From contig JABBOV010000004.1 of assembly GCA_012927625.1 (NCBI GenBank), positions 186,001 to 250,000 on the forward strand: a DNA stretch of 64,000 nt, given 5' to 3'. The notes under the pieces were generated by a model. The model searched no databases and had not been told where the DNA came from. It saw only the letters and a list, made by a program, of their open reading frames with translations. Made by a program: the position numbers and the translations under genes. Below, piece after piece: positions 38,272 through 51,306 of this stretch (positions are counted from its first letter, which is position 1; each line of letters opens with the position of its first letter). Source of the DNA: Glaciimonas sp. GTDB lineage: Bacteria > Pseudomonadota > Gammaproteobacteria > Burkholderiales > Burkholderiaceae_D.

Positions 38272-39502
38272 TGTATTTGCTTCTGGCGCATTAGCGGGCG
38301 ACATCATCCGTAGCGATGTGGAAGAGGATATGTTCTTATTTATCTATGACCGTGATTGCCAAACGAATTGTGCGGTTTCATTAACAATGCCCATTACGCG
38401 TGACCCATACGATTCAACGGGAACGATACATCCAATCTTCGAGATGAATTTGCCAGAAGGTGCTTTGCGCGAAAAGCTGGAACGTATGTTCTCAAAAGTA
38501 GTGCCGAATTTTGATGCTCTATCTTTCTTGCAGCTTATCGGGAAATCACAAATTGGCAGGTTGCGCTATACCCAGGCAGGTGCTGAACTTGAAGAAGTAC
38601 CGACACAAAGCGTGAACGATCTCCTTGCATATGATGGGACCGAAGATTTATTTAATGATTTGTTGGCGCGTTTCGCACAATATTCCGGCATTTCCGGTAT
38701 GCAGCCAAAGGTATTGATTCGTGATGATAATGAACGATTACTAAACCGGCTTACGCACCGTGGCGCAACGCACATCGTCAAGAGCTTTGACCCTCGCGAA
38801 TATGCGGAACTCGCAGCAAATGAATTTTTTTGCATGGAAGCGTCTCGACATGCAGGGTTGCCAACAGCGGCGGTTCAATTATCAGAAAATCGCACAATGC
38901 TGGTGGTGGAACGTTTTGATCTCACGGACAAAACATATTTGGGGTTCGAGGACTTTTGTGTACTAAGCGGGATGCGATCAACTGGTCGTTACGATTCGTC
39001 TTACGAAAATGTAGCAAAGCGTATTAAGCAGTATGTATCACCTGAACATCACGCTAATTCGATGTCTCATTACTTTGGCGCTGTGGTACTTGCCTGTGCA
39101 ATTAGAAATGGTGACGCACATTTGAAAAACTTTGGTGTGCTCTACAGTCATCCAGATAGTGATGTGCGTCTTGCTCCGGTGTACGACATGCTGTCAACAA
39201 AACCATACCAGCGTCGTGACGTATTGGCCTTGGAGTTGAATGGGTCAAAGCAGTACCCGTCCCGCCAGGAATTGATTCAGTTTGGGAGACACGCCTGCGG
39301 CTTATCCAGAGCCTCAGTCAATTCCGTGATTGACCAGGTGCTGCACGGCGTCACTCAATCGATACACGACATGGATGCGTTCACACAATCTCACCCGGAT
39401 TTTGAATTGCCGATGAAACACTTCTGTGCAGTGTTTCAGGAAGGTATCGAATCAGTGACCGATGGAACATCTGTGTCGGCATTGAGGTCGGTGTCTCTTT
39501 AA
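38252..39502 (+). CDS. hipA: HipA-family serine/threonine kinase toxin
   Basis: 416 residues. The N-terminal HipA_N-like region contains the FEMNLPEGALREKL motif; the kinase core has SGMQPKVLI, VKSFD (ATP-binding Lys), the catalytic loop RNGDAHLKNFGVLY, and the Mg-binding Asp in VYDMLST. HipA kinases phosphorylate glutamyl-tRNA synthetase or related targets and cause persistence. The chosen start (38252) lies inside the end of hipB. All visible catalytic residues are intact, so it may be functional. Confidence 0.9.
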   Translation: MQKNGISVFASGALAGDIIRSDVEEDMFLFIYDRDCQTNCAVSLTMPITRDPYDSTGTIHPIFEMNLPEGALREKLERMFSKVVPNFDALSFLQLIGKSQIGRLRYTQAGAELEEVPTQSVNDLLAYDGTEDLFNDLLARFAQYSGISGMQPKVLIRDDNERLLNRLTHRGATHIVKSFDPREYAELAANEFFCMEASRHAGLPTAAVQLSENRTMLVVERFDLTDKTYLGFEDFCVLSGMRSTGRYDSSYENVAKRIKQYVSPEHHANSMSHYFGAVVLACAIRNGDAHLKNFGVLYSHPDSDVRLAPVYDMLSTKPYQRRDVLALELNGSKQYPSRQELIQFGRHACGLSRASVNSVIDQVLHGVTQSIHDMDAFTQSHPDFELPMKHFCAVFQEGIESVTDGTSVSALRSVSL

Positions 39503-39505
39503 GAT

Positions 39506-39748
39506 ATGAATAAGCACGCTGAAATCAATAATCTAACTGTTGTCGATAACCTTGCAGGTACTCCACTTACTGGATTGGTCTTGGCCGTCAACGACCATTA
39601 TGTTTTGCAAAGTGCTGGCCGAAAGAACGTGCGTATCCACGCAATTGACGCGAACGACGAGGAGAACTTGATGATGCCGGCAGAAATTGATAGCCTGTAC
39701 CCGAAGGCATCACCCGGCCAATTGGCTTGGCGCGGATTGAAACAATAA
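39506..39748 (+). CDS. KfrB-like domain ORF ending inside a CRISPR repeat
   Basis: An 80-residue ORF three bases after hipA. LTGLVLAVNDHYVLQSAGRK resembles the KfrB domain found in plasmid and conjugation proteins. Its last residues, ASPGQLAWRGLK, are encoded by CRISPR repeat R2, and the stop lies at the start of the spacer. It is therefore a truncated gene fused to repeat sequence, or a stable fusion. The domain assignment is tentative. Confidence 0.5.
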   Translation: MNKHAEINNLTVVDNLAGTPLTGLVLAVNDHYVLQSAGRKNVRIHAIDANDEENLMMPAEIDSLYPKASPGQLAWRGLKQ

Positions 39749-39814
39749 ATACCGCAAACGTTATAACGTATCATTCTGCATCGCCCGGCCACTTGGCTGG
39801 GCGCGAACTGAAAC
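39707..39814 (+). CRISPR. Mini CRISPR array: repeat R2, one 34-nt spacer, repeat R3
   Basis: R2 (39707-39743) differs from R1 at two positions and R3 (39778-39814) at three, with two of R3's changes in the last ten bases, as expected of a degenerate terminal repeat. The spacer is 39744-39777 (34 nt). It includes a 12-bp palindrome, ACGTTATAACGT. Repeats read GATTGAAAC on the + strand, so a leader would be on the left. No cas genes accompany it. Confidence 0.78.
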
Positions 39815-39842
39815 AAGCAAATAAACAAACGGGAATTGCACC

Positions 39843-41108
39843 TTGAGTATCTTAAAAAACCTGCCGTTTGAATGGCTGGTCGGCCTGCGCTATACCCGCG
39901 CCGGACGACGCAGCGGGCGCAATAGTTTTATTTCCTTCATTTCACTGATTTCTATGGCCGGCATCGCGCTCGGTGTGGCGGCGCTGATTGTGGTGCTGTC
40001 GGTGATGAACGGTTTTCAAAAGGATGTGCGCGACCGGATGCTGTCGGTGCTGGCGCATATCGAAGTGTCTGACGCCAGCGGCGCCATGACCGACTGGCAG
40101 GGTACCGCCAGGCAAGCCATGCAGGATAAGGAAGTCATCGGCGCGGCACCGTATGTAGCCGCGCAAGCGATGCTCACGCGCGACGATATTCTGCGTGGAG
40201 TCGTTATCCGCGGTGTGTTGCCGCAGCAGGAACGTGCTGTGTCGGACGTGGCCAATCAAGTGCGCCAAGGCAGTTTCGATGACTTGAAAGCGGGTGAATT
40301 CAACGTGGTGCTGGGTGGTGAACTGGCGCGCGCGCTGCATGTGGAAATCGGTGAAAAAGTGACGATGCTGGCGCCGCAAGGGCAAGTAACCCCGGCCGGC
40401 GTGCTGCCGCGGCTAAAGCAATTTACCGTGGTCGGTATCTTCGAGGCCGGCCATTACGAATACGATTCGACGCTGGCTTTCATCCATATTGAAGACGCGG
40501 AAAAGATGTTCAGGCTGGGGGCGCCGTCCGGTTTGCGCTTGAAGATTATCGACATGCAACGTGCGCCGCAGGTGGCGCAGGATTTGTCGAAGCTTCTTTC
40601 CGGCGACTTGATCATCAGCGACTGGTCGAAGCAAAACCGCAACTGGTTTGCCGCGGTGCAAACCGAGAAGCGGATGATGTTCATTATTCTGACCCTGATC
40701 ATTGCAGTGGCTGCCTTCAATTTGGTCTCGACCCTGGTGATGACGGTGACCGACAAGCAGGCTGATATTGCGATCTTGCGTACGCTGGGCGCGTCGCCGG
40801 GTTCGATCATGAAAATTTTCATGATTCAAGGTGCGCTGGTGGGTTTGCTCGGCACCGGGATCGGCGTCTTCTTGGGTATTTTGGTGGCGCTGAATGTCGA
40901 TGTGATCGTGCCGGTTATCGAGCATCTGCTGGGCGTACAGTTTCTGCCCAAGGATATTTACCTGATTTCCGCGCTGCCGTCCGATTTGCGCTGGCCGGAT
41001 GTCTACACCATAGGCACTGTGGCAGTGGTGATGGCCTTTCTTGCCACTTTGTATCCGAGCTGGCGCGCTGCGCGCGTGCGCCCGGCCGAGGCTTTGCGCT
41101 ATGAATGA
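39843..41108 (+). CDS. lolC: Lipoprotein-releasing ABC transporter permease LolC/LolE
   Basis: A 421-residue permease that extracts lipoproteins from the inner membrane for LolA. One N-terminal helix (about residues 32-54), a large periplasmic domain and three C-terminal helices; the MacB/FtsX-like pattern is clear ([34 protein letters not shown]). Start is TTG at 39843, 28 bp after CRISPR repeat R3, so the CRISPR-cassette junction sits directly upstream of this essential operon. Its last codons overlap lolD. Confidence 0.93.
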   Translation: MSILKNLPFEWLVGLRYTRAGRRSGRNSFISFISLISMAGIALGVAALIVVLSVMNGFQKDVRDRMLSVLAHIEVSDASGAMTDWQGTARQAMQDKEVIGAAPYVAAQAMLTRDDILRGVVIRGVLPQQERAVSDVANQVRQGSFDDLKAGEFNVVLGGELARALHVEIGEKVTMLAPQGQVTPAGVLPRLKQFTVVGIFEAGHYEYDSTLAFIHIEDAEKMFRLGAPSGLRLKIIDMQRAPQVAQDLSKLLSGDLIISDWSKQNRNWFAAVQTEKRMMFIILTLIIAVAAFNLVSTLVMTVTDKQADIAILRTLGASPGSIMKIFMIQGALVGLLGTGIGVFLGILVALNVDVIVPVIEHLLGVQFLPKDIYLISALPSDLRWPDVYTIGTVAVVMAFLATLYPSWRAARVRPAEALRYE

Positions 41109-41880
41109 TCTTAACCACCCTCCCAGGGAGCACTCTTTGCAGTCGCTGATGCAACCCGTCGTATTGTCGTGCCGTAATCTGTCCAAGAAATTCGTCCAGG
41201 GCGCATATTCGGTCAATGTGCTGTCCGGCATTGATCTGGATATTCATAAGGGCGAGCGGGTGGCAATTGTCGGCGCGTCCGGCTCCGGCAAATCGACCTT
41301 GCTGCATTTGCTGGGTGGTCTGGATACGCCGACCTCGGGCAGCGTATCCCTGCTGGGGCGCGATTTTGCCAGCCTGAGCGAAAAGGCGCGTGGCGATGTG
41401 CGCAATACCGCACTGGGTTTCGTGTACCAGTTCCACCATTTGCTGCCGGAATTCTCGGCGCTCGACAATGTCGCGATGCCGCTGCTGATCCGTCGCCTCA
41501 AGCGCAGCGATGCGCAGCAACAGGCGGCAGCGATCCTGACGCGGGTTGGATTGGGGCACCGCGTCACACATGTGCCGGGTGAATTGTCCGGCGGCGAGCG
41601 GCAGCGGGTTGCGCTAGCGCGCGCGCTGGTGACGCAGCCGGCTTGCGTGTTGGCCGACGAGCCGACCGGCAACCTCGATCGCAAGACCGCACATCAGATT
41701 TTCGACCTGATGCTGGAACTGTCGCGCACGCTTGGCACCGCTTTCATCATCGTGACGCACGACATCGAACTGGCGCGGCATTGCGACCGTGTGCTGCATC
41801 TGACGGAGAACGGCTTGCAGCCCTATATTGAACAAGCTGAACAAGCGGAACAAATTGAGCATAGCGAGCATGTGGATTGA
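41101..41880 (+). CDS. lolD: Lipoprotein-releasing ABC transporter ATPase LolD
   Basis: A 259-residue ABC ATPase: Walker [10 protein letters not shown], signature [15 protein letters not shown], Walker [12 protein letters not shown] and an H-loop His (TH). The start overlaps the lolC stop by 8 bp. It powers LolCE. A Glu/Gln-rich tail ([14 protein letters not shown]) at the C-terminus is unusual. The tatD start lies within its last codons. Confidence 0.95.
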   Translation: MNDLNHPPREHSLQSLMQPVVLSCRNLSKKFVQGAYSVNVLSGIDLDIHKGERVAIVGASGSGKSTLLHLLGGLDTPTSGSVSLLGRDFASLSEKARGDVRNTALGFVYQFHHLLPEFSALDNVAMPLLIRRLKRSDAQQQAAAILTRVGLGHRVTHVPGELSGGERQRVALARALVTQPACVLADEPTGNLDRKTAHQIFDLMLELSRTLGTAFIIVTHDIELARHCDRVLHLTENGLQPYIEQAEQAEQIEHSEHVD

Positions 41881-42712
41881 CAGCCATTGCCACCTGGACG
41901 CGCACGAATTCGGTGCCGATGGTGGCTTGGCGGGCGCATCAGTGGCGCACAAAGCGGCGCAACTGGGGGTCGACTGGATTGTCATTCCGGCGGTGGAGTC
42001 CGGCAATTTTGCGGCGGTTGCCGCCTTAGCGCACAGCCAACCGAATTGCGCGTATGCGCTGGGCATTCATCCGATCTTCGTGCCGCAGGCGCAGCAAGCC
42101 GATTTAGACGCTTTGCGCCAGTCCGTGGCGGCTGCAATGGCTGACCCGCACCTGGTCGCAATCGGCGAAATCGGACTTGATTTCTTCCTGCCCAACCTGA
42201 AAACTGCGGCCATGGCTGAAAAGCAAACCTATTTCTACCGCGAGCAATTGAAAATCGCCCGCGACTTCGGCTTGCCGGTGTTGTTGCATGTGCGGCGCTC
42301 ACAGGATTTGATACTCAAGCAGTTGCGCATAATTGCCGTCCCCGGCGGCATCGCGCATGCATTCAACGGCAGCCTGCAGCAAGCGCAAGCCTTCATCAAT
42401 CTCGGTTTCAAGCTGGGCTTTGGCGGCGCAATGACTTTCCCGCGTGCCTTGCAGATTCGCCGTCTGGCCGTGGCGCTGCCGCTGGAAGCTATCGTGCTGG
42501 AAACCGATGCGCCGGACATTTCGCCGGTATGGCTGCACCCGGCGCGCAACAGCCCGGAACAGTTGCCGCAGATTGGTTTGCATCTGGCCGAGTTGCGCGG
42601 GCAAGCGGCTAGCCATGTCGCCAGCGTTACTTCCGCTAACGTTGCGGCGGTGCTGCCGAGATTGGCTGCGCTGACTGCGCTGATTGCCGCCGGCTCTCCT
42701 GATACCCGATGA
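41870..42712 (+). CDS. tatD: TatD-family metal-dependent DNase
   Basis: 280 residues. [10 protein letters not shown] carries the HxH metal-binding pair; EIGLDFF, HVRRS, HAFNGS and ETDAPD are the remaining TatD amidohydrolase motifs. The family acts as 3'-5' exonuclease in DNA fragmentation or repair. The ATG overlaps the lolD stop; the 14 codons further upstream in the frame are discarded. Confidence 0.93.
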   Translation: MWIDSHCHLDAHEFGADGGLAGASVAHKAAQLGVDWIVIPAVESGNFAAVAALAHSQPNCAYALGIHPIFVPQAQQADLDALRQSVAAAMADPHLVAIGEIGLDFFLPNLKTAAMAEKQTYFYREQLKIARDFGLPVLLHVRRSQDLILKQLRIIAVPGGIAHAFNGSLQQAQAFINLGFKLGFGGAMTFPRALQIRRLAVALPLEAIVLETDAPDISPVWLHPARNSPEQLPQIGLHLAELRGQAASHVASVTSANVAAVLPRLAALTALIAAGSPDTR

Positions 42713-42763
42713 TATTAGTAATTGTTCAGTCGTATATCAATTAAAAGTCAGTAGCGTGGTTTT

Positions 42764-42835
42764 TGTAGGAGCGCATCCGGGCGCGACCGGATTGTGAATA
42801 GCTACCGGGGAATCGCGCCCGGGTGCGCTCCTACA
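42764..42835. repeat. REP-like inverted repeat
   Basis: Two 23-bp arms (TGTAGGAGCGCATCCGGGC... and its complement, one mismatch) around a 26-bp centre. The GTAGGAGCGC...GGGCGCGA form is that of REP/BIME palindromes in proteobacteria. It lies after tatD and before a dispersed-repeat copy. Confidence 0.8.
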
Positions 42836-42902
42836 GAGGCTGCTTCGATTTAGATGTCTCCCATAGCGGACTGAATAGTTGCATGACATTATAAAAAATG
42901 GC

Positions 42903-42973
42903 AGAGTATGCGGATAAATGGCTTATTCTCAGCATGCATTCATTGCAGTATCAAAAAATACGTATTGCAGTAT
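42903..42973 (+). repeat. Dispersed intergenic repeat, copy 6 of 6
   Basis: AGAGTAT (one change) at offset 0, GCAT at 29, AAAATAC at 52 and AGTAT at 66, preceded by ATAAAAAATG. It ends 33 bp before the comEC start and so lies in or near its promoter region. Confidence 0.7.
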
Positions 42974-43005
42974 GTTAAATTTTTTAGTTCCTCATATAAA
43001 TATCC

Positions 43006-45456
43006 ATGCGTAGCGCCATCATCGGCTTTGTGATCGGTATCGTCTGGCTGCAAAACCAGCCGGTGTTGCCGACTTTGACGCTTACGTTGCTGTTGCTGGC
43101 AGCAGCGGTGCTCGGCATGGCGGCTTGCCGTTCGCTGCAACCGGTTTTGCGACCGGCCTTATTGCTGGCCTGTGGCGCCATGTTGGGCTTCGTCTGGGCG
43201 GGATTGCTGGCGCAGCAGCGTTTGGCGCATGCGTTGCCGGACGATTGGGAAGGGCGCGACGTAACGGTGATTGGCACCATCGACAGCCTGCCTTACCGCT
43301 TCGATCAGGGTGTGCGCTTCAATCTGGCGCTGGAGCAGATGTTGGTGTTGCAGCCGGACGGCAGCACATTGGCGACGCCTGATTTGCCGCCCAATTTTCC
43401 TCCTAAAATCGCTTTGTCCTGGTATTCGACGCCGTCGGCGGGCGCGTTGCCGGCGATTGAACCCGGCGCGCGCTGGCAACTCACGGTGCGCCTGAAAAAA
43501 CCACACGGCAATGCCAATCCCGACGGTTTCGATTATGAAGTCTGGCTGCTGGAGCAAAATCTGCGTGCCACCGGTACTGTGCGCCCGGATGCGCAAGCGA
43601 CGCTGAAGAACCGGCGCTTGTCGGACTTCGTGTTCAGCGTCGGTAATCTGGTCGAATACTGTCGCGCCGGTTTGCGCGAACGCATTTATGCCGCCTTGCC
43701 CGAGCATGAATATGCCTACGCCGGCGTGATTGTCGCGCTGGTGGTCGGCGACCAGCGCGGGATCGATCAAAGCGACTGGAAAGTATTCAACCGCAGCGGC
43801 ATCGGCCACCTGATTTCTATTTCCGGCCTGCATATCACAATGGTAGCCGGCTTGTTTGCTGCGTTGGCGCAATGGCTGTGGCGGCGCTCATTGTTTACCA
43901 GTGCCGAGTTGCCCTTGCTGTTGCCGGCGCAAAAAGTCGCGGCGTTAAGCGGAGTCGTGATTGCGCTGCTGTATGTGCTGCTGGCCGGTTTTGGGGTGCC
44001 GGCGCAGCGCACTTTGTACATGTTGACGGTGGTCGCAGTTGCGCTCTGGTGCGGCCGTTTGACCAGCGTTTCGCATGTACTGTGCACTGCATTGCTAGTG
44101 GTAGTTGTGCTCGATCCCTGGGCCGTGCTGTGGCCCGGATATTGGCTGTCATTCGGCGCGGTGGCGAGCATCCTGTATGCCAGCGTCGGGCGCGCCCAGC
44201 CGCAGCGCCATTTAACTGAGATGCCCGACAGAATGACACGCTGGCGCAGTGCGCTGACATCCGCTGGTCATACCCAATACGTGGTGACTCTGGGTCTGGT
44301 GCCGCTGACGATGCTGCTGTTTGGTCAAGTGTCGCTGGTCAGCCCGGTAGCCAACGCGGTCGCGATTCCATTGGTCGGCTTGCTGGTGACGCCGCTGGCT
44401 TTATTGGGCAGCGTGCTGCCGGCACCATTATCGGGCTGGATTTTGGTCGCCGCGCATGCGCTGGTGGCGTGGCTGGCGAACGGTTTGCAGTGGCTGGCCG
44501 GCTTGCCGTGGGCGGTCTGGTCGGCGCCGCTGCCGTCCTGGTGGATTTTTCTGTTCGCTTTGCTGGGAACCGTGTGGTTGCTGGCGCCGCGCGGTTGGCC
44601 GCTGCGCTGGCTGGGTTTGGCTGGCTGGTTGCCGCTGCTGCTGAACAGCCCGACCCAGCCGCAGCCGGGCCAGATGTGGGTGACCGCTTTCGATGTCGGC
44701 CAGGGTATGGCCTTGCTGATTGAGACCAAGCAACACCGGTTGCTGTACGACACCGGTGCGTACTATTCGCCGCAGTCGAATGGCGGCAATCGCGTCATCC
44801 TGCCCTACCTGAAGGCGCGCGGTATTGCGACACTGGATGGACTGATCGTGAGCCACAACGACAGCGATCACTCCGGCGGCGCACTGTCGATTCTGGACGA
44901 AATTACGGTCGGGCAGGTCTGGTCTTCGCTGGCGCTGACAAGCCCAATCGTCGCTGCTGCGCCGCGCCATCGGCATTGCATGGCAGGGCAATCGTGGCAG
45001 TGGGATGGCGTCCGGTTCGACATGCTGCACCCGCAAGCTTTGAGCCTGAATAATCCGAAGCAGAAGCCGAATGCGCTCAGTTGCACCCTGAAAATCAGTA
45101 CCGGCAGCCTTTCGATCTTGCTGCCGGGCGATATCGAGGCGGCGCAAGAATCCGAGTTGCTGGGCAGTAATCGCGACGCATTGCGTGCTAATGTGCTGCT
45201 GGCGCCGCATCACGGCAGCGGCACTTCGTCAACCGTGGCTTTCCTGGACGCGGTCCGACCGGATCTGGCACTATTTCAGGTCGGCTACCGCAACCGTTAT
45301 CGGCATCCAAAGTTAGAAATTTTCGAGCGTTATGGCGCAATGGGAATACAGCGCCTGCGCAACGATGCATCCGGCGCAATCACCTTGCAATTCGATCAGA
45401 CATTGCACATTTCCGAATATCGCAGCAGCCATGCCCGCTATTGGTATGGACGCTGA
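43006..45456 (+). CDS. comEC: DNA internalisation competence protein ComEC/Rec2
   Basis: An 816-residue inner membrane channel for ssDNA uptake. Domains: N-terminal helices and OB-type region (residues 1-180), the ComEC competence helices (about 220-530), and a C-terminal metallo-beta-lactamase-like domain with FDVGQGMALLIE, SHNDSDHSGGA and APHHGSGTSS. All zinc-ligand motifs appear present. Length is normal. Other competence genes are not in the window. Confidence 0.93.
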   Translation: MRSAIIGFVIGIVWLQNQPVLPTLTLTLLLLAAAVLGMAACRSLQPVLRPALLLACGAMLGFVWAGLLAQQRLAHALPDDWEGRDVTVIGTIDSLPYRFDQGVRFNLALEQMLVLQPDGSTLATPDLPPNFPPKIALSWYSTPSAGALPAIEPGARWQLTVRLKKPHGNANPDGFDYEVWLLEQNLRATGTVRPDAQATLKNRRLSDFVFSVGNLVEYCRAGLRERIYAALPEHEYAYAGVIVALVVGDQRGIDQSDWKVFNRSGIGHLISISGLHITMVAGLFAALAQWLWRRSLFTSAELPLLLPAQKVAALSGVVIALLYVLLAGFGVPAQRTLYMLTVVAVALWCGRLTSVSHVLCTALLVVVVLDPWAVLWPGYWLSFGAVASILYASVGRAQPQRHLTEMPDRMTRWRSALTSAGHTQYVVTLGLVPLTMLLFGQVSLVSPVANAVAIPLVGLLVTPLALLGSVLPAPLSGWILVAAHALVAWLANGLQWLAGLPWAVWSAPLPSWWIFLFALLGTVWLLAPRGWPLRWLGLAGWLPLLLNSPTQPQPGQMWVTAFDVGQGMALLIETKQHRLLYDTGAYYSPQSNGGNRVILPYLKARGIATLDGLIVSHNDSDHSGGALSILDEITVGQVWSSLALTSPIVAAAPRHRHCMAGQSWQWDGVRFDMLHPQALSLNNPKQKPNALSCTLKISTGSLSILLPGDIEAAQESELLGSNRDALRANVLLAPHHGSGTSSTVAFLDAVRPDLALFQVGYRNRYRHPKLEIFERYGAMGIQRLRNDASGAITLQFDQTLHISEYRSSHARYWYGR

Positions 45457-45466
45457 AACAGACACT

Positions 45467-46273
45467 ATGACAAACAAACCACTACTTCATTTCGCCCACG
45501 CCAATAGCTATCCAGCCGGCACTTATCGCGTATTTTTCCAGTATCTGCAACAGCATTACCGAGTGCAGGCGCTCGACATGCATGCCCATAATCCGAAATA
45601 CCCGGTCAAAAACGGCTGGCGCGCGCTGAAACAGGAATTGATCGATGATATGGCAGCGCGCTATACCGAACCGGTGATCCTGGTCGGTCATTCACTGGGC
45701 GGCATGCTCAGTCTGATGGCGGCTAAGGATCGGCCCGATCTGGTGCGTTGCGTGGTGTTGCTGGATTCGCCGGTGGTGGCGGGGTGGCGCGCATTGCTGT
45801 TGCGGGTCGCCAAATCGACTGGCCAGGATTTAAAATTCTCTCCGGCGCGGCGCTCGATCAAGCGCCGCAATGTATGGCCCGATGCCGACGCCGCATTTGC
45901 ATATTTTGCCGCCAAAAAGATGTTTGCGATCTGGCCGCCGCAAGTGTTGCACGATTACCTGGACAGTGGACTGATGCCGCACCCGGATGGCGTGACACTA
46001 CGTTTCACGCGTGAAATCGAGACCGCGGTTTATCGCAGCCTGCCGCATCATCTTGGCAAGATCGTGCAAATACCGTTTCCGGTGCCGGTCGGGTTTGTCG
46101 GCGGCATCGACTCGGTCGAATGCCGGCAAGCCGGTATGGCTGCAACCCGGCGTCTGGTCGGGCGGCATAGTCGGAAAATTCCAGGTAGTCACCTGTTTCC
46201 GATGGAGTCGCCGGCGCTGGCCGCTAGCGCCTTGCACGACATGATCCGGTCGCTTGTGCCGTCGCAGGAGTAG
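45467..46273 (+). CDS. Alpha/beta hydrolase
   Basis: 268 residues. The nucleophile elbow is GHSLGGM (Ser in VGHSLGG), with LLHFAHANSYPAGTYRVF at the oxyanion region and a C-terminal SHLFPMESP histidine, so the triad can be completed. The ORF could start at 45446, overlapping comEC, or 45467, just after its stop; neither has a strong ribosome binding site. Substrate unknown. Confidence 0.85.
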   Translation: MTNKPLLHFAHANSYPAGTYRVFFQYLQQHYRVQALDMHAHNPKYPVKNGWRALKQELIDDMAARYTEPVILVGHSLGGMLSLMAAKDRPDLVRCVVLLDSPVVAGWRALLLRVAKSTGQDLKFSPARRSIKRRNVWPDADAAFAYFAAKKMFAIWPPQVLHDYLDSGLMPHPDGVTLRFTREIETAVYRSLPHHLGKIVQIPFPVPVGFVGGIDSVECRQAGMAATRRLVGRHSRKIPGSHLFPMESPALAASALHDMIRSLVPSQE

Positions 46274-46276
46274 GCC

Positions 46277-47236
46277 ATGTTGCGATTTACAACAAAATTG
46301 TTGATTAGCGGTTTGCTGCTGGCACATGCCATCCTGGTGCGCGCCGATGTTGTCTCCAACACACAGCCGGATTTCCAGACCGTGATGGCGCAAGGCAAAT
46401 CCAGCTTCGCGCTGGATATTGATAACGATAGCCTGCTGATGAACCGGAATGACGGTTTTTATACCAGCGGGGTGCGCCTGACGCAGCAATATGCGTTGGA
46501 TGTAGCGGGTGTAGCCGGCAGTGCATCGGACTTAGTTACGTATGGATGGCGCATCGGCCACGAAATGTACACAGCGTCCGACATCAAGCTACCGCCGGCG
46601 CAAGTCAGAGCGCCGGATCATCCGTATGCTGCGTGGCTATATGGCGGCCTGTTCCGGGAGAAGCGCCAGGTCGATGGCGCTTACACCATGCTGGGTTTCG
46701 ATCTGGGTTGCCTGGGGCCATGTGCAGCCGGCGAATGGGTGCAAACAAATTTGCACCGTTTGATCAACCAACCGTTGCCGCAAGGCTGGAGCAGCCAGAT
46801 GAAAAATGAGTTCGGGGCGGTGCTATATGCCGATGTCGCACCGGCGCGCTGGTCATTGCAGTCCTGGTTGGATCTGCAGCCCAGCGTACAGGGGCGTTTT
46901 GGTAATATTTTTACCGATGTGACGGCCGCAGTGACGCTGCGCGCCGGCATCCTGGGCGACTTGCCGGCGGCGCCTACGCAGCATCTGTATCTAAAGCTCG
47001 GGGGGCGCGCAGTCGGCCGCGATGCGTCCCTGCAAGGTGGGTACTTTTCCAAAGACAATTTGCATACAGTGCGCCCGCAGCGCCTGGTGGCGCAAGCGGA
47101 AGCCGGCCTGCAGTGGGTTCGGCCGCCCTTTGCCTTGCAGGCCGCAATCGTGCGGCGTAGCAATGAAATTCGCGATTTGCCGGCGTCGGATGGCGCGCAA
47201 AATTTTGTCCGATTTCAACTGGTATATTCGCCCTGA
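46277..47236 (+). CDS. Lipid A deacylase LpxR family protein (DUF2219)
   Basis: A 319-residue outer membrane beta-barrel candidate. It has a signal peptide (cleaved about residue 24, LVRADV), then FALDIDNDSLLMNRNDGFYTSGVRLTQQYAL, the hallmark of LpxR. LpxR removes the 3'-acyloxyacyl group of lipid A. It starts 3 bp after the hydrolase stop, so the two are probably co-transcribed. Enzymatic activity here is predicted. Confidence 0.85.
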   Translation: MLRFTTKLLISGLLLAHAILVRADVVSNTQPDFQTVMAQGKSSFALDIDNDSLLMNRNDGFYTSGVRLTQQYALDVAGVAGSASDLVTYGWRIGHEMYTASDIKLPPAQVRAPDHPYAAWLYGGLFREKRQVDGAYTMLGFDLGCLGPCAAGEWVQTNLHRLINQPLPQGWSSQMKNEFGAVLYADVAPARWSLQSWLDLQPSVQGRFGNIFTDVTAAVTLRAGILGDLPAAPTQHLYLKLGGRAVGRDASLQGGYFSKDNLHTVRPQRLVAQAEAGLQWVRPPFALQAAIVRRSNEIRDLPASDGAQNFVRFQLVYSP

Positions 47237-47308
47237 GCTCCCTTGAGCATCAACCCAGTTTGATGCTTGGAGAGTGGCCAAAATGGACTGGAATATCGGC
47301 GCTTATAG

Positions 47309-49881
<2,573 letters not shown>

Positions 49882-49901
49882 TTTAAGCCGATTTCTGGTA
49901 A

Positions 49902-51242
<1,341 letters not shown>

Positions 51243-51306
51243 AATTGAGTTTTTCGGCCGTAAATATTCTGTTTTGCGACCGGACTCTTGATCTTGATTT
51301 TTCCCG

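Larger units (their letters stand above)
37494..39706. mobile_element. 2.2-kb accessory cassette bounded by CRISPR repeats
   Basis: This segment lies exactly between repeats R1 and R2, where a single 34-nt spacer would be expected. It is visibly AT-richer than the flanking crcB and lolC genes. It holds a 73-residue ORF, a broken fragment, hipB, hipA and most of a KfrB-like ORF. No transposase, integrase or terminal inverted repeat was seen. Homologous recombination at CRISPR repeats, or insertion into a spacer, would explain the limits; both are inference. Confidence 0.55.
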
